Positions 1 to 6,984 of a DNA stretch of 8,939 bases are shown piece after piece. The DNA is from Oscillospiraceae bacterium (lineage in GTDB: Bacteria > Bacillota > Clostridia > Oscillospirales > Acutalibacteraceae): NCBI GenBank assembly GCA_029012165.1, contig JAQXLO010000208.1, positions 1 to 8,939 on the forward strand, written 5' to 3'. Under the pieces are notes generated by a model. The model saw nothing but the letters and a program-made list of their open reading frames with translations. It was not told the DNA's origin and made no database searches. The first letter of the stretch is position 1, and each line of letters starts with the position of its first letter. Both the position numbers and the translations under genes were made by a program.

Positions 1-123
1 ACACCCCAATTTATGCGCTGATACCCTAACAACGGACAAGCGCAGGAGGGGAGCCAAAACAGTCCAGTGGACTGTTTTGGCGTGGGGAACCCTCGCCGGG
101 GGTTCCCCGGTGCGAAGCACAAA
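1..123. repeat. Hairpin-rich intergenic repeat, copy 1 (cut by window start)
   Basis: The stretch reappears at 8240-8363 in the same orientation. Bases 41-123 match 8281-8363 without gaps and with three differences (57, 66, 117), while bases 1-40 match only at the ends. It contains two strong hairpins. Arms 54-66 and 68-80 are a 13-bp perfect inverted repeat, and arms 84-92 and 100-108 are 9 bp around a 7-base loop. Neither is followed by a T-run, so a simple intrinsic terminator is not supported. No protein is encoded. It probably extends upstream of base 1. Function is unknown; a miniature mobile or REP-like intergenic element is the likeliest class. Confidence 0.85.
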
Positions 124-205
124 TCCCACAATTTTCTGTGAAGAACGAAAAGTTTTGCATTTTCAAAGAAAAGGTTAAAAAACTATAAATTCGTCATAAA
201 GCCTC

Positions 206-234
206 TTGCAAAATACACGGGAATTGTGTATGCT
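206..234 (+). promoter_or_regulatory. Sigma-A type promoter for the glycosyltransferase/VTT unit
   Basis: A -35 TTGCAA (206-211) and a -10 TATGCT (229-234) are separated by exactly 17 bases, matching the housekeeping sigma factor consensus well. Transcription would start near 241, leaving a short leader of under 30 bases before the ribosome binding site GGAGG (257-261). The surrounding DNA (124-205) is AT-rich compared with the genes and shows no other clear signal. Confidence 0.65.
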
Positions 235-268
235 CTATCTGTGAGTACAGACACACAGGAGGTACGGC

Positions 269-1105
269 ATGGAACAGATGAATATTCTCGTGACCCTGGA
301 CAAAAACTACATACCCCCCTTGCGTGTGCTGCTCTATTCGATGGTGCGTTCCGATCCGCAGACGCACTTTGTCGTGTATGTGGCGCATTCCTCCTTGACG
401 GACGAGGACTTTGCCGAGATCCGTCGGGGCATCGCCGAGGCACAGTGTACGATTTGCTCCGTGCCGGTCGAGGCGGATGTGCTGGGCGATGCACCCGTTC
501 TGCGCCGACTGAGCAAGGAGACGTACTACCGTCTGCTGGCGGCGTCGTATCTGCCGAAAGAGGTGGACAGGGTGCTGTATATCGACCCGGACGTGTGCGT
601 GATCCGCCCGCTGACAGCCTTCTACAACATGGATTTGCAGGGCAAGCTCATGGCGGGTGCCGGTCACGTCAACCGCTTTTTAAGGTGGGTCAACTTCAAA
701 CGTCTGCACATCCGCAGAAACGAGGACTACATCAACGCCGGCATCCTGCTTATGGACATCTCGAAGCTTCGTGCGCTGGACAACACGCAGGACATACTCG
801 ACTATGTGGCGCACAATTCCCGCAAGCTGCTTCTCGGTGACCAGGATGTCATCAACGCCTACTATGACGGCGAGCTTCTCCGGTTGGACGCACGCATCTA
901 CAATTTGGACGAGAAGTTTTATGCCCGCTGTCAAAAGCACGGCGACATCGACCTCGACTGGGTGGCACAGAACACCGTCCTCATCCACTACAACGGCAGT
1001 CGCAAACCGTGGCGAGCGGACTACGACGGTCAGCTCGGCGACTATTACTATACCTTCCGGGACGAACTGGAAGCTTTGAGCGGAGTACCGTATGAAAAAA
1101 ATTGA
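269..1105 (+). CDS. Glycosyltransferase family 8 protein
   Basis: A 278-residue cytoplasmic or membrane-associated retaining glycosyltransferase of the GT8 (RfaJ/LgtC-like) fold. It begins with the nucleotide-sugar binding strand NILVTLDKNYIPPL (residues 5-18). The metal-binding DxD motif is D106-P-D108 in the context YIDPDV. The family's C-terminal signature HYNGSRKPW lies at 240-248. There is no signal peptide or transmembrane helix. The start is set by GGAGG 7 bases upstream of ATG 269. GT8 enzymes move glucose or galactose from UDP-sugars onto surface glycans; the substrate here cannot be read from sequence. Its 3' end overlaps the VTT membrane gene by 14 bases, so the two are probably translationally coupled and may share an envelope role. 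Confidence 0.9.
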   Translation: MEQMNILVTLDKNYIPPLRVLLYSMVRSDPQTHFVVYVAHSSLTDEDFAEIRRGIAEAQCTICSVPVEADVLGDAPVLRRLSKETYYRLLAASYLPKEVDRVLYIDPDVCVIRPLTAFYNMDLQGKLMAGAGHVNRFLRWVNFKRLHIRRNEDYINAGILLMDISKLRALDNTQDILDYVAHNSRKLLLGDQDVINAYYDGELLRLDARIYNLDEKFYARCQKHGDIDLDWVAQNTVLIHYNGSRKPWRADYDGQLGDYYYTFRDELEALSGVPYEKN

Positions 1106-1805
1106 CGAAAAAACCATGCTGACGCTTCGCCGTGTCGCCTGTTTGGCGGTGCTGGCGGGATTCATCAGCGTATCGGTATTACTGTATATCCGCTACGGCA
1201 AGCAGCTTTGGAATATGCTGTCAGACGTGGATAAATTCAAAAACTGGATCGACGGCTTCGGTGCATGGAGCGGCATTGTGTTCGTGGCAGTGCGCACGTT
1301 CCAGACCGTTGTCAAGATCATTCCCGCCGAACCGCTGGAGATCGGCTCCGGGCTGGTGTTCGGCGCCATCGGCGGTACCCTATTGTGCCTTTTGGGCAGT
1401 ATGATCGGGACGGTATTCATTCTCCTGCTGACCCGAAAGCTGGGCACCCGCGTGCTGGAGCTGTTTCATCTGGATGACAAGCTGCAAAGCATGAAGTTTT
1501 TGCAGAACAAGGAAAAACGCAATGCACTGCTGTTTTTGTTCTATGTCCTGCCCGGCACACCCAAGGATGTGATGGCGTATTTCGTGGGGCTGACGGACAT
1601 GAATTTGGCGGAGTACATGATCATCTCCGGTATCGCCCGCATCCCGTCCATCATTTCGTCCACCATCTGCGGCGCCTTTCTGGGGCAGAAAAATCTGCCG
1701 CTGGCCATCGGCGTTTTTGCCGCCACAACGGTGCTGAGCATCCTCGGCGGCATCGGCTACAAAAAACTTGCCGCCCGCTATGCCGACCGCCGGAGCAGGT
1801 CGTGA
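1092..1805 (+). CDS. TVP38/TMEM64 (VTT/DedA-type) integral membrane protein
   Basis: A 237-residue polytopic membrane protein. Hydrophobic segments lie at about 12-33, 57-77, 86-113, 143-165, 172-197 and 201-222. Family hallmarks are the re-entrant loop region PAEPLEIGSGLVFG (78-91), the second half LPGTPKDVMAYFVGLT (153-168), and IARIPSII (181-188) leading into a small-residue helix. The C-terminus is positively charged (KKLAARYADRRSRS), consistent with a cytoplasmic end. VTT/DedA proteins are linked to lipid transport or scrambling; some bacterial members recycle undecaprenyl phosphate. The start ATG lies inside the last codons of the glycosyltransferase gene, with a modest GAGCGGAG ribosome binding site. 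A role in handling the lipid carrier used by the neighbouring glycosyltransferase is inference only. Confidence 0.87.
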   Translation: MKKIDEKTMLTLRRVACLAVLAGFISVSVLLYIRYGKQLWNMLSDVDKFKNWIDGFGAWSGIVFVAVRTFQTVVKIIPAEPLEIGSGLVFGAIGGTLLCLLGSMIGTVFILLLTRKLGTRVLELFHLDDKLQSMKFLQNKEKRNALLFLFYVLPGTPKDVMAYFVGLTDMNLAEYMIISGIARIPSIISSTICGAFLGQKNLPLAIGVFAATTVLSILGGIGYKKLAARYADRRSRS

Positions 1806-1843
1806 AAATTTTGCCCGGAGAAAGGGTTTCTTTAAAAAAACAC

Positions 1844-1872
1844 TTGATATTTTGGAAAAGCAGTGGTATAAT
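1844..1872 (+). promoter_or_regulatory. Strong extended -10 promoter of the rimP-nusA-infB operon
   Basis: The -35 TTGATA (1844-1849) and the perfect -10 TATAAT (1867-1872) are 17 bases apart, and TG at 1864-1865 adds the extended -10 element. The start site is expected near 1879. It lies 38 bases after the VTT gene stop, so the operon has its own promoter and does not depend on read-through. This is the best promoter in the window, as expected for essential translation genes. Confidence 0.85.
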
Positions 1873-1878
1873 ACTTCC

Positions 1879-1974
1879 AATGAGTACGTTTAATGGAAGA
1901 GCAGTGTCTCCGCTTCGGCGGAGATGAGGAAGAGTGGGGCGACCCGCTCTTATTTATGTTCCATAAACATTTTT
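1879..1974 (+). promoter_or_regulatory. Structured rimP operon leader; candidate attenuator
   Basis: Between the predicted start site and the rimP ribosome binding site are consecutive hairpins. The first is a 7-bp stem 1907-1913/1918-1924 closed by a very stable C(TTCG)G tetraloop. The second is a 9-bp stem 1930-1938/1943-1951 with one G-T wobble and a GNRA-type GCGA loop, followed by an interrupted T-rich stretch (TATTTATGTT). Next is a weak 6-bp stem 1953-1958/1962-1967 with a T-run at 1970-1974. A GC-rich hairpin with a poor T-tract resembles a NusA-dependent terminator. In Bacillus subtilis NusA is reported to limit its own operon by termination in the leader. Shared mechanism here is inference. 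Confidence 0.55.
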
Positions 1975-2002
1975 CACATTTAGAAAAAAGGAGGTGCACG
2001 CC

Positions 2003-2488
2003 ATGGCATCCAAAGGAAAGGGCGGCGCAACCGTGTCCGCCGTGCAGGGGCTGGCGGAGCAAATCGCACAGTCGTTGGGGCTGACGATTTGGGACATCAC
2101 ATTTGCCAAGGAGGGCGCCACGTTTTACCTGCGCATTTTTATCGACAAGGAAGGCGGCGTGGATATCACGGACTGCGAAAACTTCAGCCGTGCCATTGAC
2201 GGTCCGCTGGACGAACTGGATCCCATCGAGCAGGGGTACTGTCTGGAGGTCTGCTCCCCGGGGCTGGAGAGGAGCTTGACAAAGCCGGCGCACTTCAACG
2301 CTTGTCTCGGACAGCGTGTGATGGTGCGGATGATCCGTCCCGTAAACGGTCAGCGTGATTTCAAGGGCGTTTTGGAGGATTACGACGGCACCAACATCAC
2401 CGTGCGGTTCGATTCCGGCGACGGACTGACCTTCACCAAAAAAGAGACAAGCTTTATCAAGCTGGATGACTTTGACACTGCGGAATAA
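2003..2488 (+). CDS. rimP: Ribosome maturation factor RimP
   Basis: A 161-residue protein, the usual RimP length, that binds the free 30S subunit and helps its late assembly. The N-terminal alpha/beta domain covers about residues 10-85 and includes YLRIFIDKEGGVDITDCE (42-59). The signature LEVCSPGLERSL is at 81-92, and the C-terminal SH3-like barrel (about 93-161) includes the GVLEDYDG turn. ATG 2003 is preferred because AAGGAGG (1988-1994) stands 8 bases before it. A GTG at 1994, in frame, lies on that ribosome binding site itself and is an unlikely start. First gene of the operon; nusA follows after a 21-base gap. Confidence 0.96.
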   Translation: MASKGKGGATVSAVQGLAEQIAQSLGLTIWDITFAKEGATFYLRIFIDKEGGVDITDCENFSRAIDGPLDELDPIEQGYCLEVCSPGLERSLTKPAHFNACLGQRVMVRMIRPVNGQRDFKGVLEDYDGTNITVRFDSGDGLTFTKKETSFIKLDDFDTAE

Positions 2489-2509
2489 TCAGAGAGGATG
2501 ATTGAAAAA

Positions 2510-3592
2510 ATGAATCAGGAATTTTTTGAGGCGCTCAAGCTTCTGTCCAAGGAGAAGCGCATCCAAATGGATGCCCTTTGCGAAGGAATTCAAAAGGCGA
2601 TCGTCACCGCCGTCAAGCGTGACTTCAACAACAAAGACATCGTGTTCTGCGAGATCGACGCCGACAAGCAGGAAATGAAAGTGTATGTGCGCAAGAACGT
2701 GGTTGCGGAGATCTCTGACCCCGACTGTGACCTGCTTCCCGAGCAGGCGCAGAAATACAAGAGCGGCGCAGTCCCCGGCGACATCGTGGAGATCCCGCTG
2801 GAGACCAAGGACGTCAGCCGTATTGCGGCGGACAAGGGCAAGCATGTCCTGCGTCAGGGCATCCGCGAGGCGGAGCACGGTCAGCTGCGTGAGGAATTCC
2901 AGAGCAAGAATCAGGAGATGATCACCGCCAAGGTGCAGCGCATCGAGCCGGAGACCGGCGATGCGATTTTGGAGATCGGCAAGTTCGAGGAGGTCCTGCT
3001 CAAGAGCGAGCAGCTGCCGGAGGAGACGTTCAAAGAGGGCGACATTATCAAGGTCTACGTCGTGGACGTCAAGGATCTGAGCCGCAAATATCCCAAGTGC
3101 ACCCTGTCCAGAACCCATCCGGGTCTGGTCAAGCGTATGTTTGAAAATGAAGTGCCCGAAATTTTTGACGGCATTGTGGAGATCAAGGCCATTTCCCGTG
3201 AGGCCGGCTCCCGCACGAAGATCGCCGTGACCAGCAAGGACGAAAACGTGGATCCCGTCGGCGCCTGCATCGGCCCCCGGGGCGTCCGTGTGGGCAAGAT
3301 CGTAGACCTGCTGGGCGGCGAAAAGATCGACATCGTCCGTTACGATGAGGATCCCACCGCTTTCGTGGCGGCGGCACTGGCGCCGGCCAAGGTCATCTCC
3401 GTGACGCCTGACCCCGACATTGAAAATGCCTGCACGGTCATCGTTCCGGCAAGCCAGCATTCCCTGGCCATTGGCAACAAGGGACAGAACGCCCGTCTGG
3501 CCGCCAAGCTGACCGGCTGGAAGATCGACATCAAGCCCGACGTTCCCGCCGAGGAGACTGCCGAAGAAGCACAGGCTCCGGAAGCGGAATAA
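2510..3592 (+). CDS. nusA: Transcription termination/antitermination protein NusA
   Basis: A 360-residue NusA of the short Firmicutes type, binding RNA polymerase and nascent RNA to tune pausing, termination and antitermination. The N-terminal polymerase-binding domain covers about 1-125. An S1 domain follows (about 130-200), then the conserved linker SRTHPGLVKRMFENEVPEI. KH1 contains the GPRG loop (255-258) and KH2 the motif GNKGQNARLA (322-331). It ends in a short acidic tail without the C-terminal acidic repeats of enterobacterial NusA. ATG 2510 (MNQEFFEAL) is chosen because family members start this way and GAGAGG (2492-2497) then has room. An in-frame ATG at 2498 touches that site directly and would add only four residues. 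NusA may regulate this operon through the leader at 1879-1974. Confidence 0.96.
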   Translation: MNQEFFEALKLLSKEKRIQMDALCEGIQKAIVTAVKRDFNNKDIVFCEIDADKQEMKVYVRKNVVAEISDPDCDLLPEQAQKYKSGAVPGDIVEIPLETKDVSRIAADKGKHVLRQGIREAEHGQLREEFQSKNQEMITAKVQRIEPETGDAILEIGKFEEVLLKSEQLPEETFKEGDIIKVYVVDVKDLSRKYPKCTLSRTHPGLVKRMFENEVPEIFDGIVEIKAISREAGSRTKIAVTSKDENVDPVGACIGPRGVRVGKIVDLLGGEKIDIVRYDEDPTAFVAAALAPAKVISVTPDPDIENACTVIVPASQHSLAIGNKGQNARLAAKLTGWKIDIKPDVPAEETAEEAQAPEAE

Positions 3593-3637
3593 GATACTAT
3601 GCGAAGCAAAAAATAACGGCAACAGATAGGTGGTACC

Positions 3638-3913
3638 ATGCAGCAGAAACGAATCCCCATGCGCAAGTGCAGCGGCTGCGGCGCAATGAAGCCGAAGAAG
3701 GAGCTTGTGCGTGTCGTCAAAAGCCCGCAGGGAGAAATCTCCCTCGACCTCACCGGCAAAAAGTCGGGCAGAGGGGCGTACATCTGCCCCGACCTGAACT
3801 GTTTGCAGGCGGCCAGAAAGGCGAAGCGGCTGGAGCGTGCGCTGGAATGCGCCATTCCCGCAGAGGTTTACGATGCCATGGAAGGGGAGATTCGCACCGG
3901 TGCAGCAGAATAA
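3638..3913 (+). CDS. rnpM: RNase P modulator RnpM / YlxR (DUF448) family
   Basis: A 91-residue basic RNA-binding protein of the YlxR family. The N-terminus MQQKRIPMRKCSGC carries the family's RxCxxC (C11, C14), followed by KKELVRVV and the hallmark GRGAYIC (44-50), then a basic helix KAKRLERALE. B. subtilis YlxR, renamed RnpM, binds the RNase P RNA and modulates its activity; the same role here rests on homology. A ribosome binding site AGGTGG precedes the ATG. The 45-base gap after nusA is the longest inside the operon and shows no promoter or terminator. The 3' end overlaps ylxQ by 14 bases. Confidence 0.94.
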   Translation: MQQKRIPMRKCSGCGAMKPKKELVRVVKSPQGEISLDLTGKKSGRGAYICPDLNCLQAARKAKRLERALECAIPAEVYDAMEGEIRTGAAE

Positions 3914-4226
3914 ATTTTTATCCCTGCTGGGGATGTGCCGCCGTGCCGGACGGCTCGGCTGGGGGCACGACGCCTGCATGGACTCGGTCGTACACGGCAG
4001 AGCGCAGATCTGTTTGCTGGCGTGCGATGCATCCGATCGGCTCAAGCGGGAATTTCGCCGTGCCGCAGACTACGGCGGCGCCAAGACGGATGTGATGGAA
4101 CTTCCCTATACCATGCAGCAGATCAAGGACGCAACCGGCTGCAGAGCCGGTGTTCTGACCACAGAGGACGAGGGCTTTGCCGCAAGACTGGCGGAGCTTT
4201 ACCGCATTGAAAGAACGGAGGACTGA
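3900..4226 (+). CDS. ylxQ: L7Ae/L30e-family RNA-binding protein YlxQ
   Basis: A 108-residue member of the ribosomal L7Ae/L30e/S12e/Gadd45 fold, the small protein normally found between ylxR and infB in Firmicutes. Visible features are the N-terminal NKFLSLLGMCRRAGRLGWGHDA, a central strand ICLLACDAS, and the C-terminal GVLTTEDEGFAARL, which matches the kink-turn binding fold. The GTG start at 3900 is inferred. AAGGGGAG (3882-3889) stands 10 bases upstream, and relatives begin directly at the KxLSLLG segment. Upstream in-frame ATGs (3837, 3873) would add residues unlike the family and extend further into rnpM. The overlap suggests translational coupling. Binding of kink-turn RNA is known for relatives; the cellular role is unclear. 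Confidence 0.9.
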   Translation: MQQNKFLSLLGMCRRAGRLGWGHDACMDSVVHGRAQICLLACDASDRLKREFRRAADYGGAKTDVMELPYTMQQIKDATGCRAGVLTTEDEGFAARLAELYRIERTED

Positions 4227-4230
4227 ACTT

Positions 4231-6603
4231 ATGGTCAACAAATACAGAGTACACGAGGTCGCCAAGGATTTTGACATCAAGAGCAATATCGTCATCGACC
4301 TGCTCGCCAAATACTTTGACGACCCCAAGAAACATATGACTGCGCTGGAGGAGCCGGAGCTGGACGTGATCTTCGAGACCTTCACCCAGCAAAAGCAGGT
4401 GGAGAACTTCGACAGCTATTTTGCCATGGCGCAGGCACCCAAAAAAGAGGAGCCGGCTAAGCAGGAGGCACCCGCCAAGGAGGAAAAGGGCGGCAAGAAG
4501 CCGGCGGATAAGAAGCCGGCGGATAAGAAAGCGGCGCCTGCAGATAATAAACCTGCGGCACAGCAGCCGAAGAAGAAAAAGGATGACAACAAGGCGATCC
4601 AGGCGAGAACCAAGGGCGAGCAGCGCACCGTGGATACCCGCGGCGCCGGCAATGTCAACTTAGACAAATACAACGAGAAGTACGAAAATATTGCCCCGGT
4701 GAACAAGAGCCTGCAAAATGACCATTCCGTCAACAAGCAGAAGCTCAAGCAGAAATCCCAGCAGTACCGCAAGGGCGGTATGCGCCAGTCCCGCAAGGAG
4801 ACCGAGGCGGAGAAGCTCAAGCGCATTGCCGCAGAACGTGCCAAAAAGCCGCAGCTGGTCATCAAGGTTCCCGAGAGCCTGACGGTGGGCGAACTGGCGG
4901 CCATGCTCAAGCGTACCGCCGCCGAGGTTATCAAGAAGATGTTCACGGAGCTGGGCATGATGGCAACGGTCAACGAGGTCATCGACTACGACACCGCCGA
5001 GCTGATCGCCACGGAAATGGGCGCCAAGGTGGAAAAGGAAGTGGTCGTCACCATCGAGGATCGGATCATCGATGACAGTGAGGACAGCGAGGAGAACCTC
5101 GAACCCCGTGATCCCGTCGTGGTGGTCATGGGTCACGTGGACCACGGCAAGACCTCCATTTTGGACGCCATCCGCAACACCTCCGTCACCGCCACCGAGG
5201 CGGGCGGCATCACCCAGCATATCGGTGCGTACCGTGTGTCGCTGGGCGGTCAGTCCATCACCTTCCTCGACACGCCCGGTCACGCCGCATTCACGTCCAT
5301 GCGTGCCCGTGGCGCCATGGCGACGGATATCGCCGTGCTGGTCGTGGCCGCCGACGACGGTATTATGCCCCAGACGGTGGAGGCGATCAACCACGCCAAG
5401 GCCGCCGGCGTTTCCATCATCGTTGCGATCAACAAGATGGATAAAGAGGGCGCAACGGTGGATCGCATTATGCAGCAGCTGACCGAGTATGAACTCGTTC
5501 CCGAGGAGTGGGGCGGCGACACGATTTGCGTCCCCGTTTCCGCCAAGACGAGAATGAATATTGATAAACTGCTCGAGTCCATCCTTTTGGTGGCGGAGAT
5601 GCAGGAGCTGAAAGCCAATCCCAACCGTGCCGCCAAGGGCATCGTCATCGAGGCACGCCTCGACAAGGGCAGAGGCCCCGTGGCGACCCTGCTGGTGCAG
5701 AACGGAACGCTCAAGAGCGGTGACGTCATCGTCGCCGGCACCGCAGTCGGTCGTGTGCGTGTGATGACCGATGACCGGGGCAGAACCGTCAAAAAGGCGG
5801 GCCCCTGTGTGCCTGTGGAGATCACCGGTCTTGCGGATGTTCCCCAGGCGGGCGATGTGTTTGACGCCGTTTCCGACGAGCGTCTTGCCCGTGAACTGGT
5901 CGAGCAGAGAAAGCAGAGCGCCAAGGAGGAGCAGTTCAAACAGTTTGAAAAGGTCACGCTGGATAACCTCTTCGATTCCCTGCAGGCGGGCGAGCTGAAA
6001 GACCTGAACGTCATCGTCAAGGCGGACGTACAGGGCTCTGCGGAAGCCGTCAAGCAAAACTTGGAGAAGCTGTCCAACGACGAGGTGCGTGTGCGCATCA
6101 TCCATGCCGGTGTCGGCGCTGTCAACGAGTCCGACGTCATGCTGGCGAACGCATCCAATGCCATCATCGTCGGCTTCAACGTCCGTCCCGACCCCGTTGC
6201 GGCGGTCAACGCCGAAAAGGAAGGCGTGGAAATGCGGATGTACCGTGTGATTTACGACTGCATCGAGGAGATTCAGGCCGCCATCAAGGGTATGCTGGCG
6301 CCCAAGTTCCGTGATGTGGACATCGGCCGTGCGGAGGTGCGCCAGGTGGTGCACATCTCTTCCGTCGGCAACATCGCAGGCTGTTATGTGCTCAGCGGCA
6401 AGATTGCCCGCAACGCCAAGATTCGTCTGGTGCGGGACGGCATCGTGATTACCGAGAGCGAGATCTCTTCCCTGCGCCGTTTCAAGGACGACGTCAAGGA
6501 AGTCAACAGCGGCTATGAGTGCGGTATCGGTTTGCATAAATACAACGATATTAAGGAAGGCGATATTTTCGAGGCGTATATCACCGAGGAATATCGTGAT
6601 TGA
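4231..6603 (+). CDS. infB: Translation initiation factor IF-2
   Basis: A 790-residue translational GTPase that brings initiator tRNA to the 30S subunit and promotes 50S joining. An IF2-N domain (about 1-55) is followed by a low-complexity Lys/Ala/Glu linker (about 70-200), then a second IF2-N-like domain (about 207-270). GTPase motifs are all intact: G1 GHVDHGKT (301-308), G2 GGITQH (325-330), G3 DTPGH (347-351), G4 NKMD (401-404) and G5 SAK (437-439). Domains II, III and the fMet-tRNA binding C-terminal domain reach the end. The linker holds a 15-base tandem duplication (4495-4509, 4510-4524) encoding KKPAD twice. ATG 4231 has GGAGG 9 bases upstream; an in-frame ATG at 4177 lies within ylxQ and is unlikely. 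Confidence 0.97.
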   Translation: MVNKYRVHEVAKDFDIKSNIVIDLLAKYFDDPKKHMTALEEPELDVIFETFTQQKQVENFDSYFAMAQAPKKEEPAKQEAPAKEEKGGKKPADKKPADKKAAPADNKPAAQQPKKKKDDNKAIQARTKGEQRTVDTRGAGNVNLDKYNEKYENIAPVNKSLQNDHSVNKQKLKQKSQQYRKGGMRQSRKETEAEKLKRIAAERAKKPQLVIKVPESLTVGELAAMLKRTAAEVIKKMFTELGMMATVNEVIDYDTAELIATEMGAKVEKEVVVTIEDRIIDDSEDSEENLEPRDPVVVVMGHVDHGKTSILDAIRNTSVTATEAGGITQHIGAYRVSLGGQSITFLDTPGHAAFTSMRARGAMATDIAVLVVAADDGIMPQTVEAINHAKAAGVSIIVAINKMDKEGATVDRIMQQLTEYELVPEEWGGDTICVPVSAKTRMNIDKLLESILLVAEMQELKANPNRAAKGIVIEARLDKGRGPVATLLVQNGTLKSGDVIVAGTAVGRVRVMTDDRGRTVKKAGPCVPVEITGLADVPQAGDVFDAVSDERLARELVEQRKQSAKEEQFKQFEKVTLDNLFDSLQAGELKDLNVIVKADVQGSAEAVKQNLEKLSNDEVRVRIIHAGVGAVNESDVMLANASNAIIVGFNVRPDPVAAVNAEKEGVEMRMYRVIYDCIEEIQAAIKGMLAPKFRDVDIGRAEVRQVVHISSVGNIAGCYVLSGKIARNAKIRLVRDGIVITESEISSLRRFKDDVKEVNSGYECGIGLHKYNDIKEGDIFEAYITEEYRD

Positions 6604-6612
6604 GGATAAGTT

Positions 6613-6969
6613 ATGGCGGGACACAGAGTGGACAGAGTGTCGGAGGATATCCGACGTGAAATTATGGCGGTCATCCGTGAGCTGAAGGATCCCCGTGTGC
6701 AGGATAAGCTGCTGACGGTGGTGCGTGTGGAGGTCAGCTCCGATGCCTCCTTCGCCAAGGTTTACGTCAGCGCCATGGAGGGCATCGAAACGGCAAAGAC
6801 GGCAGTCAAGGGACTGGTCAGCGCAACGGGATACATCCGCCGCACCGTCGGTCAAAACCTGCACCTGCGCAAGACGCCGGAGCTGAAGTTTATTGCCGAT
6901 GATTCCATCGCCCACGGCATGGGCATCGTGAAAATCATGGAGGATCTGCATACAGAGGATGCGGATTGA
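6613..6969 (+). CDS. rbfA: 30S ribosome-binding factor RbfA
   Basis: A 118-residue single KH-like domain protein that binds the 30S subunit near the 16S rRNA 5' helix and acts late in its maturation. Typical family segments are RVDRVSEDIRREIMAVIREL (5-24), DPRV, the strand VRVEVSSDASFAKVYVS, and the helix-kink-helix part ending RKTPELKFIADDSIAHGM. It begins 9 bases after the infB stop, preceded by a weak AGGATAAG ribosome binding site, so coupling to infB translation is likely. The ylxP gene that sits between infB and rbfA in Bacillus is absent, as in many Clostridia. Confidence 0.95.
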   Translation: MAGHRVDRVSEDIRREIMAVIRELKDPRVQDKLLTVVRVEVSSDASFAKVYVSAMEGIETAKTAVKGLVSATGYIRRTVGQNLHLRKTPELKFIADDSIAHGMGIVKIMEDLHTEDAD

Positions 6970-6984
6970 AAAAGGTGATGTGGT

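Noticed and set aside
124..205. Second promoter upstream of the glycosyltransferase (TTGCAT at 155, TATAAA at 184)
   Set aside because: The spacer would be 23 bases, too long for a normal sigma-A promoter; the 206-234 pair fits far better.
1880..1927. 15-codon leader peptide starting at ATG 1880
   Set aside because: It would start at the predicted transcription start with no ribosome binding site and has no run of regulatory codons; probably chance.
1893..2084. 63-codon open frame in the rimP leader
   Set aside because: It starts without a ribosome binding site, crosses both leader hairpins and continues into rimP in another frame.
2489..4045. 518-codon open frame on the - strand
   Set aside because: It lies wholly opposite nusA, rnpM and ylxQ, which match known families. 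GC-rich codon use leaves antisense frames open, and its translation resembles no known domain.
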